The notes: a model not told the origin generated them from the sequence alone. A stretch of 64,000 nt of DNA from Methanobacterium alkalithermotolerans (GCF_018141185.1 NZ_CP058560.1:1426001-1490000); one strand, 5' to 3'. Counted from the first letter of the stretch, positions 1 to 10,195 are shown. A program made the numbers and translations.

Positions 1-272
1 GAGAAGATTATCAACAATGCACTCTTTACACTACTTTATCTCCCTGCACCATGTGTTCCGGGGCTGCACTACTTTATAAAATTCCCAGGGTAGTTATAGG
101 TGAAAATAAAACTTTATCTGGTCCAGAACAACTTTTAAGAGATAATGGGGTGGAAGTTATTGATTTAGAAATGGAAGAGTGCTGGGAACTCCTGGAAGAT
201 TATATCCGGGAGAATCCTGAAACCTGGGAATCAGAACTGGAACGGGTTGGAGGAGAAACTAACTTAAAATAA
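1..272 (+). CDS. Cytosine/nucleoside deaminase-like protein, 5' end outside window
   Basis: The reading frame is open from base 3 to the stop at 270-272, so the gene starts before the window. The visible 89 residues include SPCTMCSGA, the PCxxC zinc ligand motif of the cytidine/cytosine deaminase superfamily, followed by an IPRVVIGEN segment and a C-terminal helix rich in Glu and Trp (ENPETWESEL) as in yeast-type cytosine deaminases. The first zinc ligand (H/C-A-E) would lie upstream and is not seen. Likely role: deamination of cytosine or a related base in salvage. The Met at 51 lies inside the zinc motif and cannot be the true start. The exact substrate cannot be told from this fragment. 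Confidence 0.75.
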   Translation, partial: EDYQQCTLYTTLSPCTMCSGAALLYKIPRVVIGENKTLSGPEQLLRDNGVEVIDLEMEECWELLEDYIRENPETWESELERVGGETNLK

Positions 273-286
273 AGTCCTGCAGGACT
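273..286. terminator. Palindromic hairpin between convergent genes
   Basis: A perfect 14-base palindrome (AGTCCTGCAGGACT) directly follows the stop of the deaminase gene. Read on the minus strand it is followed by a T-rich run (TTTATTTTAAG), which fits a terminator for the minus-strand gene ending at 310. On the plus strand it is followed by A's, so it is a weaker terminator for the deaminase. Confidence 0.4.
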
Positions 287-309
287 AAAAAAATTAAATA
301 TCCTGGTTT

Positions 310-1440
310 TTAATCCAGAGGGAGGGTTACTGATTCACAGGAAGTACCGAAACCATGGGCCAGCATGCTGTGCCTTCCCGGACCACCTGCCACCACTATC
401 ACCACATCATCTATTTTTCGGGTAATGGGGACCATATTTTCTTTACACCATATCTCATCCAGTTTACGACCACCTCTATCAGCTAAATTTACCGGAACCA
501 TCGCATGCTGGTGTATATATTTTTTAACATCTTTTTTTCCCCATCCCTCATTGGAAATGGTTCGAGCATGTTCTGGACTCATAATAACCAGTAACTCTCC
601 AGGTACATGACTATTATTACAACCTGCCGTGGAAGCAGTATGTACTATACTATCCAGCAAATCCTCGGCCTTTTGACTGCGGTGGTCATTAACATTATGG
701 GGAGCTTCCATCCCCAAAAGGGTAAGTGTACCTGAAGGGGAAGCATAGCCTCTTTCCACATGCAAAGCATCCCAGGGACTTTCTTCCTCATTTTCCGCAA
801 AGCAGTAACTGTACTTGGAAGCCGAACCCATGGTGGCGTGGTCCCCTATTCCTGGAACCGCTCCAGCAATATTCATTAAAAAAAAGCGAATAGCTCGACC
901 AATACTTGCATTGGCCAGGTTGCCCGGACCTAAACATCCAGTTTTACTATTGAATTCTAATTCATTTCGCACAGGACCATTTATGAGGGTACAAACCGCC
1001 ACAGGATGGGTGGTAGCATTTACACCTGCCAGGTTGAATTTTTCATCCCCCAGGCCCATTACTGCCTTCTCCAGAAGAGGCATAAACTGGGGCAGACAGC
1101 CGGCCATGACCCCATTTACGGCGATCTTTTCCCTGGTTGCTTTTCCCTGGAGCGGGGGTAGAATGGCCAGCACTTCCTGAGGATCCCCCTCAGAGTATTG
1201 ATAAAACTTATTGACCCTGTCAGGGGTGGGGGGTATAATTGGCAGACCATCAGTGAACTTTTTTTGATAATAATCCAGGCTGATTTTTTCCACATCAGGA
1301 TCAACCATGATACTCTCTTTTTTATTGTAATCTGAATTTTCAGGTTGCCTGCTGCATTTTGAATCCTCAGATTCAGTTAAAATATCTTCAATTAAACACC
1401 CACAGGACTTATCAACATTATCGGGAATCTTTTCGGACAT
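310..1440 (-). CDS. Conserved partner protein of UGSC family
   Basis: A 376-residue soluble protein. After a Cys-rich N-terminal extension of about 45 residues comes a conserved-looking core that begins near FTDGLPIIPPTPDRV and contains GCLGPGNLANASIGRA, a GIGDHATMGS segment and STAGCNNSH, suggesting a ligand-binding or catalytic protein with several conserved Cys, Asn and His residues. I recognise the DGLP(I/V)(I/V)PPTP opening as belonging to a large protein that travels with UGSC-type (seleno)proteins; its reaction is not known to me. It starts 9 nt after the stop of the UGSC gene on the same strand, with a GAGGCGAT ribosome site before ATG 1440. An internal ATG (MVDPDVEK) would remove the Cys-rich extension and is an alternative start. 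Confidence 0.6.
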   Translation of the reverse strand: MSEKIPDNVDKSCGCLIEDILTESEDSKCSRQPENSDYNKKESIMVDPDVEKISLDYYQKKFTDGLPIIPPTPDRVNKFYQYSEGDPQEVLAILPPLQGKATREKIAVNGVMAGCLPQFMPLLEKAVMGLGDEKFNLAGVNATTHPVAVCTLINGPVRNELEFNSKTGCLGPGNLANASIGRAIRFFLMNIAGAVPGIGDHATMGSASKYSYCFAENEEESPWDALHVERGYASPSGTLTLLGMEAPHNVNDHRSQKAEDLLDSIVHTASTAGCNNSHVPGELLVIMSPEHARTISNEGWGKKDVKKYIHQHAMVPVNLADRGGRKLDEIWCKENMVPITRKIDDVVIVVAGGPGRHSMLAHGFGTSCESVTLPLD

Positions 1441-1449
1441 TAAATCGCC

Positions 1450-1971
1450 TCAATCAGACTTATAAAAGATTTTTTCAATTTCAGGAATTATAACATTTGT
1501 TTTTTCTTTCACTTTGTCCGGGTTTAAACCTGCTACAGGGTGTTCAATTTCAAATATTCTTAAATCAGGAGCACCATGTGCCTTAGCCAGTTTACGGGCA
1601 AAGGGTGCAAATTTATGGGAACAAATGGATAGGGTGGGCACTCCTTTTTTTTCCAATCTTATAGCATCTAAAATAACCCAGGTAGTACAGGAACCACAGT
1701 CCCCCAGTGCCAGAATGGAAACATCACCTTCAGCAGCTTTTTCAAGCTGGAACTTATTCGCACCAGCTCCTGCAGGTTTTTTTGATTCTATTACTTCTAT
1801 GGACTTTAAACTGGCTTTTATGATATTTAATATAATATCTGCCCCGGGTTTGGTATTATCAAAAAGAGATATGTGGTGGATAGGGGAAGGTATATCATTT
1901 ATAAATATACTTTCCTGGCTGGATTCGGCCAGAGGATCCAGAACCCCTCTTTCTACTAAGTTAAGCTTCAT
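1450..1971 (-). CDS. UGSC family protein, cysteine form
   Basis: A 173-residue protein with the motif GDCGSCTTW at Cys92 and Cys95. In the UGSC family this first position is often selenocysteine; here it is an ordinary Cys codon (TGT), so no recoding is needed. A CxxC-like pair preceded by a beta strand (VSILALGD) suggests a redox active site. A second conserved segment, CSHKFAPFARKLAKAHGAPDLR, follows, which suggests a Rossmann-like fold. Start ATG 1971 has GTGAT just upstream. It lies 31 nt after lysS and 9 nt before the 376-residue partner, all on the minus strand, so the three may be co-transcribed. The physiological substrate is unknown. Confidence 0.65.
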   Translation of the reverse strand: MKLNLVERGVLDPLAESSQESIFINDIPSPIHHISLFDNTKPGADIILNIIKASLKSIEVIESKKPAGAGANKFQLEKAAEGDVSILALGDCGSCTTWVILDAIRLEKKGVPTLSICSHKFAPFARKLAKAHGAPDLRIFEIEHPVAGLNPDKVKEKTNVIIPEIEKIFYKSD

Positions 1972-2002
1972 TTAAATCACAAGTCTGTAAATTTTTCTGG
2001 AT

Positions 2003-3580
2003 CTATTCCTGCATTCTCAATCTTTTAATCACAAAATCCTTATCAAGAGATAATATAAATGAAGCTGCTCTTGGCCCCATTTTTTTACCAATTATGACTT
2101 TGTAAAGTGCTTGAAATGCTTTTTGAGGTTTTAAATCATGTTCCCTTAATAGGGCGTACATTTGGTCATGTAACTCCTCGGGATTTAGATTTTTTTCTTC
2201 AATTAGGGTGGCCATATCCCTTAAAAAACTTTCCTGTTCCGGTGATAATGTCACAGACGGTATTTTTTTCTGTACTTGGAACTTTACAAAACCGGGGGCA
2301 TACTTATCCAGCCAATTTTTAACCTGACTTACTCTTTCTGCTAACTGATCTTTTTGAGAGTCAGATAAATCTTCAAAAGATAGAATTGCCATCTTATCAC
2401 TTAACTGGGAATTCCTCTTTAGTATCTGGTATATATTTTCCAGGTCATCCCCTGCTATCTGGTAGGCCACGGTGAGGAATCGGTAAGAAGGCCTAAATGG
2501 TATTTGGCTATGTTTTTGAATTTGGGATACCTGGTATATTTTTTTAAGCTTTTTTTCTTCCTTTTCTGATGCAGCCTGTTCTTCTTTAAAGTAAATCTGT
2601 TCTACCCTATCAAACTGCTCAATGAAATCCAGAAACGGCATTTCAGGATTGAAATCTTTATGTTTCATGGGTTTGCTTCGGAATAGGAAGTAATAAAGAC
2701 TCTCAGCCGGCCCGATTTCCAGCCACTCTCCAGGGGTGAAAAATACTCCCTGAGATTTACTCATGGCATCTCCTTTAAGGGTTATCCACTCATAGGGAAC
2801 TGGATAGGGTGCTTTATAATCAAAAATTTCCCTAGAAATGATGCTACTCACATCATAGGATCCTCCACTCGCTGCGTGGTCTTTACCAAATGGTTCACAG
2901 GTTATATTAAAAATTTTCCAGCGAGCAGCCCATTCTACCCTCCAGGTTAATTTTCCATCCCCTGATTTTATATCCATGGTTCCATCAAATCCACAAGTAC
3001 ATCTATAAGAAACCTCATCTTCCTGATAACTGTAGGCATAAGTGGTATTTACCCGTCCGCAATCTTTACATATGGGGTTATATGGTAACCAATCTTCTTT
3101 TAATGGATTTTCACGATATTTATTAAATATTTTCCTGATTTCAGGAGCTTTTTCAAGTGATTTGCGTATGTAATCGTTGTAAAGACCATCTTTATACATC
3201 TTGGCCCCAGAATAAGCCTCCAATTCTATGCCAAAATCATCCAGGGTATCCAGGAATGGTTTCTGGAAGTGTTCCACAAAACTTTCACAGCACCCTTCTG
3301 GACAGGGTATCTGGGAATAAGGTAACCCCAGGTATTTTTCGTAACTTTCTGGAAGAGGATAAGGAACCTTACGTAAGGGGTCATGGTCATCTGCTATCCA
3401 TATGGTTCTGGATGAACTTTCCTTATTAATAAGAGCCTTGCTTACGGCATTGGCTATAAAAACGTCACAGGAGTTCCCAATATGTATTGATCCTGAAATG
3501 GAGGTTCCACTGGCTACTACGTGATTATCCACATCCCAATCTTTTAATTCATCTGCTATCCTTTCTATCCAGTGTTTCAA
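2003..3580 (-). CDS. lysS: Lysyl-tRNA synthetase, class I
   Basis: Charges tRNA-Lys with lysine in the cytosol. The 525-residue protein has the class I signatures: HIGN in SGSIHIGNS (about residue 36) and AMSKSQG (about residue 283), with zinc-type Cys pairs between them (CKDCG, CTCG). This is the archaeal class I enzyme, unrelated to the class II enzyme of most bacteria. Length is normal for the family. The start is TTG 3580, four bases after a GGTGAT ribosome site; no ATG lies nearby that keeps the N-terminal MKHWIERIADEL segment. A TATA-like element on the minus strand at about 3659-3668 is a likely promoter. Confidence 0.95.
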   Translation of the reverse strand: MKHWIERIADELKDWDVDNHVVASGTSISGSIHIGNSCDVFIANAVSKALINKESSSRTIWIADDHDPLRKVPYPLPESYEKYLGLPYSQIPCPEGCCESFVEHFQKPFLDTLDDFGIELEAYSGAKMYKDGLYNDYIRKSLEKAPEIRKIFNKYRENPLKEDWLPYNPICKDCGRVNTTYAYSYQEDEVSYRCTCGFDGTMDIKSGDGKLTWRVEWAARWKIFNITCEPFGKDHAASGGSYDVSSIISREIFDYKAPYPVPYEWITLKGDAMSKSQGVFFTPGEWLEIGPAESLYYFLFRSKPMKHKDFNPEMPFLDFIEQFDRVEQIYFKEEQAASEKEEKKLKKIYQVSQIQKHSQIPFRPSYRFLTVAYQIAGDDLENIYQILKRNSQLSDKMAILSFEDLSDSQKDQLAERVSQVKNWLDKYAPGFVKFQVQKKIPSVTLSPEQESFLRDMATLIEEKNLNPEELHDQMYALLREHDLKPQKAFQALYKVIIGKKMGPRAASFILSLDKDFVIKRLRMQE

Positions 3581-3926
3581 TTAAATCACCTTTTTTTAGA
3601 GTAAATAATGTAAATATTCCCTATTATACCCAAGGGCAGGTTCTAATCTTTTAGCCCTTTTATATAAAACAGTTTAATAATTATTTTAGTCTATCAGGGG
3701 CACTAAAAATAATGCTGTAAATATCATTATAAATCTATTTTATTTTAATATTATGTTATGAAATGTGTCATATGCTAAGGGTTTAAGTACAATATGCATT
3801 TTTTAAGGCCCTTATAGAGTTTTATATGATTTTATTTATTTAAAATAAAGAATATAAAAGTAATATTTGTTAAAATAATTTCTTTAAATAGAATTAAATA
3901 AAATAAAAATGGTTTAATTAATTAAA
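3581..3926. other. Intergenic region: lysS promoter and thiC end
   Basis: About 350 bases of very AT-rich DNA with no convincing gene. A minus-strand TATA-like stretch (TTTTATATAAA, around 3659-3668) lies about 80 nt upstream of the lysS start and is the best promoter candidate. The T/A-rich stretch at 3840-3926 lies downstream of thiC copy 1 and may contain its terminator. I see no RNA gene. Confidence 0.4.
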
Positions 3927-5228
<1,302 letters not shown>

Positions 5229-5559
5229 AGAATCACCATGTATTTTTTAATATTTTTACCCTTAGCTTTTCTTGATAATTATAATCAAAATCATCAAAGC
5301 CTAAATATGTTGAATCAAAATTTATCAATATATTCTAATAACGAATAATGATAGTATCCTTTTCATATACTATCATGATTTCATTTTTAATATTGTATTT
5401 CTTAATAAAAGATATACTGTTTTAATTTTCCTTTATATATAAATAAAATGATTAGGCACAAGGGCTTACATATAGTTATTAATTCACCCTTATATTAACA
5501 ATAGTTATGGTAACTAATCCCTATTTATAAAATGCCCTCCAAACAAAAAATAATACGTA
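5229..5559. other. Long 5' region of thiC copy 1
   Basis: About 330 bases without a gene between the thiC start (minus strand) and the end of the PfkB gene, also on the minus strand. It holds a TATA-like element on the minus strand near 5321-5332 and the 10-bp inverted repeat listed separately just upstream of it. I looked for the conserved helices of a TPP riboswitch and did not find them. Confidence 0.4.
5348..5376. promoter_or_regulatory. Perfect 10-bp inverted repeat upstream of thiC
   Basis: ATGATAGTAT at 5348-5357 and ATACTATCAT at 5367-5376 are exact reverse complements separated by 9 bases. The element lies about 120-150 bp upstream of the thiC start and just upstream of a TATA-like sequence. 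This is where an activator or thiamine regulator could bind. It could also be a chance palindrome in AT-rich DNA. Confidence 0.4.
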
Positions 5560-6474
5560 TTAAACTTTTTTTCCCTCCATACGACTTTTAACCATATCGT
5601 AATCTGGAACATTGGTTTGACAACCTTCAGCTTCAATAATAAAAGAAGCAACAGCTGATGCAAATCTTCCACAGTATTCTAAATCATTATCATCTAAATA
5701 GGCCGTTATAAAACCCGCCCGGTAGGAATCACCTGCACCGGTAGGGTCCTGAACTACACTTTTTGTGGCATCTATCTTAATTTTTTCAGGAGTATAAATG
5801 GTGCTCCCCTGGGAACCATAGGTCTTAACCACAATTTCCGGACCATTTTCCATTATTTCCTTTAGACTCATCCCCAGAGTGTTTTTTATGCGATCAATTT
5901 CAAAATGGTTACCAAATAATATATTACATAGTCCCACCACTTCTTTTAACTCCTGGGGGGAATACATGTAAAGGTCCTGACCAGGATCAAAGGAAATTAA
6001 TTTTTCCTGTTCCCGGGCAACCTCACCACATTTCCGGTTGAACTGGGGATCTCCCGTTGCTAAATGTATGGCCTTGGTTTTCATAATTGACTTAAGTGGT
6101 ACTTCCGAATTTTTGAAGTTTTTAGCAGCTCCCCAGTAAAAATAACTTATCTGATCGTCATTAGAATTGGTTAAAACAAAAGCAGTGGGGGTTGTGTCCT
6201 CTTCCACTACTATCATATCTGCGGTGTCAATTCCCAGTTTATTTAAGACTAATTGATATTCTGAACCGGCAAAATCACCACCTACAGCAGATACCAGGGA
6301 AGTATTAAGTCCTAATCTGGATCCCACTACTGCTACATTAGCAGCGGCTCCGCCATGCAGGTTTTTCATTTTTTCTATGGCAGTGGAGGAGTTAGGATCT
6401 GGGAACTCCCCTACCTGGATAATATAATCAAAAGCAGTGTGGCCAATTGCCAGTAAATCCCTTTTTTCACTCAA
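5560..6474 (-). CDS. PfkB family sugar/nucleoside kinase
   Basis: ATP-dependent kinase of the ribokinase/PfkB family, 304 residues. The N-terminal glycine motif (HGGAAANVAVVGSRLG, about residue 40) and the C-terminal anion-hole motif DPTGAGDSYRAGF with the catalytic Asp are both present. It most resembles archaeal nucleoside/adenosine-type kinases such as the M. jannaschii MJ0406 nucleoside kinase, so a role in nucleoside salvage is plausible, but a sugar substrate cannot be excluded. Start TTG 6474 is chosen because GGTGAT lies three bases upstream. Confidence 0.8.
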   Translation of the reverse strand: MSEKRDLLAIGHTAFDYIIQVGEFPDPNSSTAIEKMKNLHGGAAANVAVVGSRLGLNTSLVSAVGGDFAGSEYQLVLNKLGIDTADMIVVEEDTTPTAFVLTNSNDDQISYFYWGAAKNFKNSEVPLKSIMKTKAIHLATGDPQFNRKCGEVAREQEKLISFDPGQDLYMYSPQELKEVVGLCNILFGNHFEIDRIKNTLGMSLKEIMENGPEIVVKTYGSQGSTIYTPEKIKIDATKSVVQDPTGAGDSYRAGFITAYLDDNDLEYCGRFASAVASFIIEAEGCQTNVPDYDMVKSRMEGKKV

Positions 6475-6608
6475 TAAATCACCGGCCCTATGTTGATTTT
6501 AGAAGTACTTAAAATTTTTCTAGCCATTTTAAATAAGATTTTAACCTGGTGAAATTAATTAAAAACACTATCAATCGCTTTTTACTATGAATATCCCCCT
6601 AGTTATAA

Positions 6609-7472
6609 CTATAAAGTCCCGAATCCCTGTTTTTTTACAATTTTCTGGCCAGGGCCAAGTATATAATTAATAAATTCTTCTATCTGTGGATTAAAGTCTC
6701 TAAAATTCACCATACTAATAACGTGGCGGGTTTCCTCTTTAAGTAAATCTTCGCCCTGAAAGAAACTACCATTAAGAAAGGTATGCAAATTATTTGAGTT
6801 TTTAACTATTTTAAAGGCTTCGTAAGGAGATTTGACTTCACCATAAATTTCAAATGGCACGGAATTATCTTCCAGAGTTTTCCAGGCCAGCCTCTGGGAT
6901 GAACTGGAAACAGCCACAAACTTTTGATTTTTAAGTTCTCTAATATCACTTACTTCCCATCCCGGACTGGATATTAGTACCAGGTAATCATAAGCAAGGG
7001 GAGTAAAATCTAAATCATTTTGAAATGCCAGAAGGGGATCATCCAGGCTCATAATATCTAATAAATCTTTTTTTGCCAGATAAAAAGCACTTTCATCATC
7101 GCTACTGTAACATGCTACTTCCAAACTACTCTTTGCAGCTAAAACCTCTAATAACCCGGATGAAATATGGCCTCCGCTAATCAAAAGGCGATTACTATCT
7201 TTAATTCTACTAACATAACGGTTATATTGTTCCAGTATGCTTATTCCTTCAGAAGTTAGTTCTGAACCGGCCCCGGTTGTTTTTAATATCTGAAAACCTA
7301 ATTTATTCTCAGCATCCAGAATGCGACGATTTAAAACCGCAGGGGATACTCCCAATTTAATGGCGGCTTTTCTCTGGGACCATGTTTGGGATACACATTT
7401 TAAGGTCTGAAAAAATTTGTAATTAAATTCATGACCATTTATATTCATTCCCAGGCGGGGATAAAATTCCAT
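6609..7472 (-). CDS. ModE/LysR-like wHTH regulator with substrate-binding domain
   Basis: A 287-residue predicted transcription regulator. Residues about 15-85 form a ModE/LysR-type winged helix (WSQRKAAIKLGVSPAVLNRRILDAENKLG, then TGAGSELTSEG). The rest looks like a periplasmic-binding-protein-like ligand domain (about residues 100-280). Such proteins usually sense a small molecule or oxyanion. It is divergent from hxlB, with a TATA-like stretch at 7490-7503 so close to ATG 7472 that the mRNA may be leaderless; MNINGHEF at 7448 is an alternative start. The ligand and targets are not known. It is a candidate sensor for molybdate or tungstate given the genes nearby, but this is inference. Confidence 0.65.
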   Translation of the reverse strand: MEFYPRLGMNINGHEFNYKFFQTLKCVSQTWSQRKAAIKLGVSPAVLNRRILDAENKLGFQILKTTGAGSELTSEGISILEQYNRYVSRIKDSNRLLISGGHISSGLLEVLAAKSSLEVACYSSDDESAFYLAKKDLLDIMSLDDPLLAFQNDLDFTPLAYDYLVLISSPGWEVSDIRELKNQKFVAVSSSSQRLAWKTLEDNSVPFEIYGEVKSPYEAFKIVKNSNNLHTFLNGSFFQGEDLLKEETRHVISMVNFRDFNPQIEEFINYILGPGQKIVKKQGFGTL

Positions 7473-7681
7473 AGAGTATCAAAACCTTATATATAATATA
7501 AAATTTCGCAATTACCATTATTTCAAGTTCTTTAATATCAAGCACACCCTACTAAAAAATAAATATAGGACTTGCAGATATATTATGCTGTTTATGTATT
7601 TCAGTTAACAGGATTAAATGTATTACATAAAATTTTAATTTCCTTAATTCCATTTATTTAAATCAACTTTAGGTGAAATAT

Positions 7682-8266
7682 ATGATAATCAATGATGCCA
7701 TTGCGGAAATCCTGGAAAATGTTAATCAAGCCTCTCAATCACTGGATCAAGATAATCTAGAAAAGGCAATGGGGGCGCTCATTTCTTCAGCAAATGTCTT
7801 TGTTATGGGTATGGGCCGGTCTGGCCTGGTGGCCAAAGCATTTGCCATGCGTTTAATGCATCTGGGAATCAGTGTATATGTGGTGGGTGAAACCATCACT
7901 CCGGCTATAAATACAGGGGATACTCTCCTGGCTATAAGTGGATCCGGCCAAACCAGTACTATACTTAGCACTGCACGAATAGCAAAAAAGAGAGGGGCTA
8001 ATATTATTGCCATAACTTCTTACCCCGAATCCCTTCTGGGGGATCTTTCTGATCATATAATAACTATTAAAGGAAGAACCAAAATAGACTCTGAACAAAA
8101 CTATATTAAAAGACAGATAAATGGTCGACATCAGTCATTGGCCCCTATGGGGACTCTTTTTGAGATAACATCCCTTATATTTCTGGATGGTTTGATTGCC
8201 GAGCTCATGCATAAAATGGATAAAACTGAGGATGACCTTAAAGAGAAACATAATGTGCTGGAGTAA
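7682..8266 (+). CDS. hxlB: 6-phospho-3-hexuloisomerase
   Basis: SIS-domain isomerase that interconverts D-arabino-hex-3-ulose 6-phosphate and fructose 6-phosphate. In archaea it works in the reversed ribulose monophosphate route that makes pentose phosphates. The protein (about 194 residues) carries the SIS sugar-phosphate motifs GMGRSGLVAKAFAMRLMHLG and LLAISGSGQTSTILSTARIAKKRGA. ATG 7682 is chosen because AGGTGA at 7671-7676 is correctly spaced; the in-frame GTG at 7673 lies inside that ribosome site. No hxlA partner is beside it. Confidence 0.85.
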   Translation: MIINDAIAEILENVNQASQSLDQDNLEKAMGALISSANVFVMGMGRSGLVAKAFAMRLMHLGISVYVVGETITPAINTGDTLLAISGSGQTSTILSTARIAKKRGANIIAITSYPESLLGDLSDHIITIKGRTKIDSEQNYIKRQINGRHQSLAPMGTLFEITSLIFLDGLIAELMHKMDKTEDDLKEKHNVLE

Positions 8267-8341
8267 TCCAGAGATTATAATTGCATATTCCCTTTACTCC
8301 AACCAATTAAAAAACTTAAACTACTTTAAAAAAGATTTAAA

Positions 8342-9097
8342 TCAATCTATCACTACCCGGTGGGGATGGGTATAAATATTGAATCTTTCGCCTCTAACAA
8401 ATCCAACCATGGTTATTCCTGCTTCTTTAGCCACAGCATATCCGGAAGTAGTGGGAGCTGCATTGGATGCTATGATGGGCATTCCCACCCGGGCAATTTT
8501 TATGAGCATATCTGCGGGCATCCTGCCACTGTAGGCAATGTAACTATTTTTAAAGTCCACTTTTTCCAGTAAACCCGCCCCGATAACCTTATCCACCGCC
8601 ACATGTCGACTAACATCTTCCCTGGATAAAAATTTATCTTTATAAATCAAGGCAGCTACATGAGCCCCTCCCGTTTTCTGCCAGGTGAATGCATTATCTT
8701 TTAACTTTATAAAAGATTTAAGTAGCTTTTTTTTATCTACTGTAAATTCCGATTCAACTTTATCTATAAATTCGATTTTCTGGCGCCATCCTCCAAAACA
8801 ATCAGAACCCACCACCAGTTCCTGGACTATATCGAAGTCTTCCATATCTACCTGGACCTTTACAGTGTTTTCCTCAATTGAAATTTCTTCAACATTCTCT
8901 AATGAACGAATAAGGCCTTCCCCTAAAAGATATCCCATTGCAAATTCTTTTAAAGAGTCAGGGCTAATTGAAAATTTACGAGTTAAGGTTTTATTTACAA
9001 TAAGTTCTATCTCCGCGTCTTTGACGATTTTTTCCTGTACTGATTTGCTAGTTTCACGGACTGCCAGGGCAGATACTTTTTCATACATAGTGGACAT
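8342..9097 (-). CDS. fdhD: FdhD-like sulfurtransferase for formate dehydrogenase
   Basis: FdhD passes sulfur to the molybdenum/tungsten cofactor of formate dehydrogenase, which the enzyme needs for activity. The 251-residue protein has the family's C-terminal block (SGRMPADMLIKIARVGMPI, then ASNAAPTTSGYAVAKEAG and THPHRV) and the GSDCFGGW loop. Only one Cys is seen in this loop, where E. coli FdhD has a pair. It lies 0.6 kb from the NuoE/NuoF-like genes and within 10 kb of the formate-dehydrogenase-like subunit, which fits a role in maturing that enzyme or Fwd. Confidence 0.9.
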   Translation of the reverse strand: MSTMYEKVSALAVRETSKSVQEKIVKDAEIELIVNKTLTRKFSISPDSLKEFAMGYLLGEGLIRSLENVEEISIEENTVKVQVDMEDFDIVQELVVGSDCFGGWRQKIEFIDKVESEFTVDKKKLLKSFIKLKDNAFTWQKTGGAHVAALIYKDKFLSREDVSRHVAVDKVIGAGLLEKVDFKNSYIAYSGRMPADMLIKIARVGMPIIASNAAPTTSGYAVAKEAGITMVGFVRGERFNIYTHPHRVVID

Positions 9098-9161
9098 ATT
9101 AGCACCATTATTAGATTATAATAACTTAATAATTAAAAAGAAAGTAAGATTAAATTAAGAA

Positions 9162-9479
9162 CTATTTATCCATTAATATATCATCCGCCCATGATATAGC
9201 TGCTGCTACACTGGGAAATCCTATAATGCTGGTTACTAGCATAATGGCATGATAAATTTCTTCCGGAGTTGCCCCAGCATTAATGGCTCTTTTTACATGG
9301 CTGTGAACTGCTCCTTCAGACTTTATGGCTGCAGAAGCTGATAACTGAATTAGATGTGAATGTTTATGATCAATGGGTCCGGATTTTCTTACAACTTTAC
9401 CTAAATCTGATAAAATTGAACTGTATTCTGGATACCGGGATCTTATACTAACGTGATGATCTGGATATTTTTTGGTCAT
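9162..9479 (-). CDS. Carboxymuconolactone decarboxylase/AhpD-like protein
   Basis: A 105-residue all-helical protein of the CMD/AhpD superfamily. The conserved region reads SASAAIKSEGAVHSHVKRAINAGATPEEIYHAIML. The CxxC redox pair of true AhpD peroxidase partners is missing (EGAVHSH), so a peroxidase-reductase role is unlikely. Start ATG 9479 follows GAGGTGGG. It is divergent from the NuoE-like gene. Function is not known. Confidence 0.75.
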   Translation of the reverse strand: MTKKYPDHHVSIRSRYPEYSSILSDLGKVVRKSGPIDHKHSHLIQLSASAAIKSEGAVHSHVKRAINAGATPEEIYHAIMLVTSIIGFPSVAAAISWADDILMDK

Positions 9480-9712
9480 TTTTTCCCACCTCTTTAATTA
9501 TAAAATCGACTTAAAACTATACATTAATTTATATACTGGAAGACCATAATAAATTTTATTAAAAAATCAATCCCAGTGACTTAAATCCCTTTTAAATACT
9601 ATTTTTATGAATATTCAAAGCATGTAAGTACGAATTTTGTGGATATAATGTTGTTAAATCATTAAATTTGATATTAATTATCAACCATCAAGCTAAGTAG
9701 AGGGAAAGTTAT

Positions 9713-10177
9713 ATGAAAGTCTTGAATAAAATTTTATCCAGATATTCTGGGAAAAAATCGGATCTGGTTCCTTTACTACAGGAAATACAATCAGAATACG
9801 GTTATTTATCAGAAGAACTCATGAAAGAGGTATCTCATTTCACAAATGTACCTGAAAGTGAAATATATGGTGTGGCCACATTTTATACTCAGTTCAGATT
9901 TATACCCAAAGGAAAAAAGCACATATCTGTATGCACTGGAACAGCCTGCCATGTAACTGGCGCCCAGCAGATAATAGAAGGTATGGAAAGACATTTGAAT
10001 ATAAAAGAGGGCGAAACAACTCCTGATGAGGAATATTCTTTAGAATCTGTGGGATGTTTAGGATGCTGCGCTTTAGCACCAGCAGCAATGGTAAATGACG
10101 AAATAAAGTCTAAATTATCCTTAAGAAATATAAAAAAACTATTCAAGGGATACAAACCTCCAGAGTCATCAAAATAA
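9713..10177 (+). CDS. NuoE/HndA-like [2Fe-2S] subunit
   Basis: The 154-residue protein is a thioredoxin-fold [2Fe-2S] subunit of the NuoE/HndA/HydC type. Cys ligands are seen in CTGTACHVTGA and VGCLGCC (Cx4C and Cx3C), preceded by the typical GVATFYTQFRFIPKGK. In its relatives it passes electrons between NAD(P)H-linked flavin subunits and a partner oxidoreductase. It is followed 18 nt later by the NuoF-like gene. ATG 9713 has GAGGGAAAG upstream. In a methanogen this type of subunit is unusual. Confidence 0.9.
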   Translation: MKVLNKILSRYSGKKSDLVPLLQEIQSEYGYLSEELMKEVSHFTNVPESEIYGVATFYTQFRFIPKGKKHISVCTGTACHVTGAQQIIEGMERHLNIKEGETTPDEEYSLESVGCLGCCALAPAAMVNDEIKSKLSLRNIKKLFKGYKPPESSK

Positions 10178-10195
10178 AATTTATCATCAGCATCA

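Noticed and set aside
815..1180. 121-residue plus-strand ORF opposite the UGSC partner gene
   Set aside because: Lies wholly inside a well-supported minus-strand gene and shows no family motifs.
1450..1971. Selenocysteine in the UGSC motif
   Set aside because: The codon is TGT (Cys), not TGA; no recoding is needed.
5229..5559. Possible TPP riboswitch ahead of thiC
   Set aside because: No conserved TPP helix or sequence pattern found; only an inverted repeat is seen.
7673..7675. GTG 7673 as start of hxlB
   Set aside because: It lies inside the AGGTGA ribosome site; ATG 7682 is correctly spaced.
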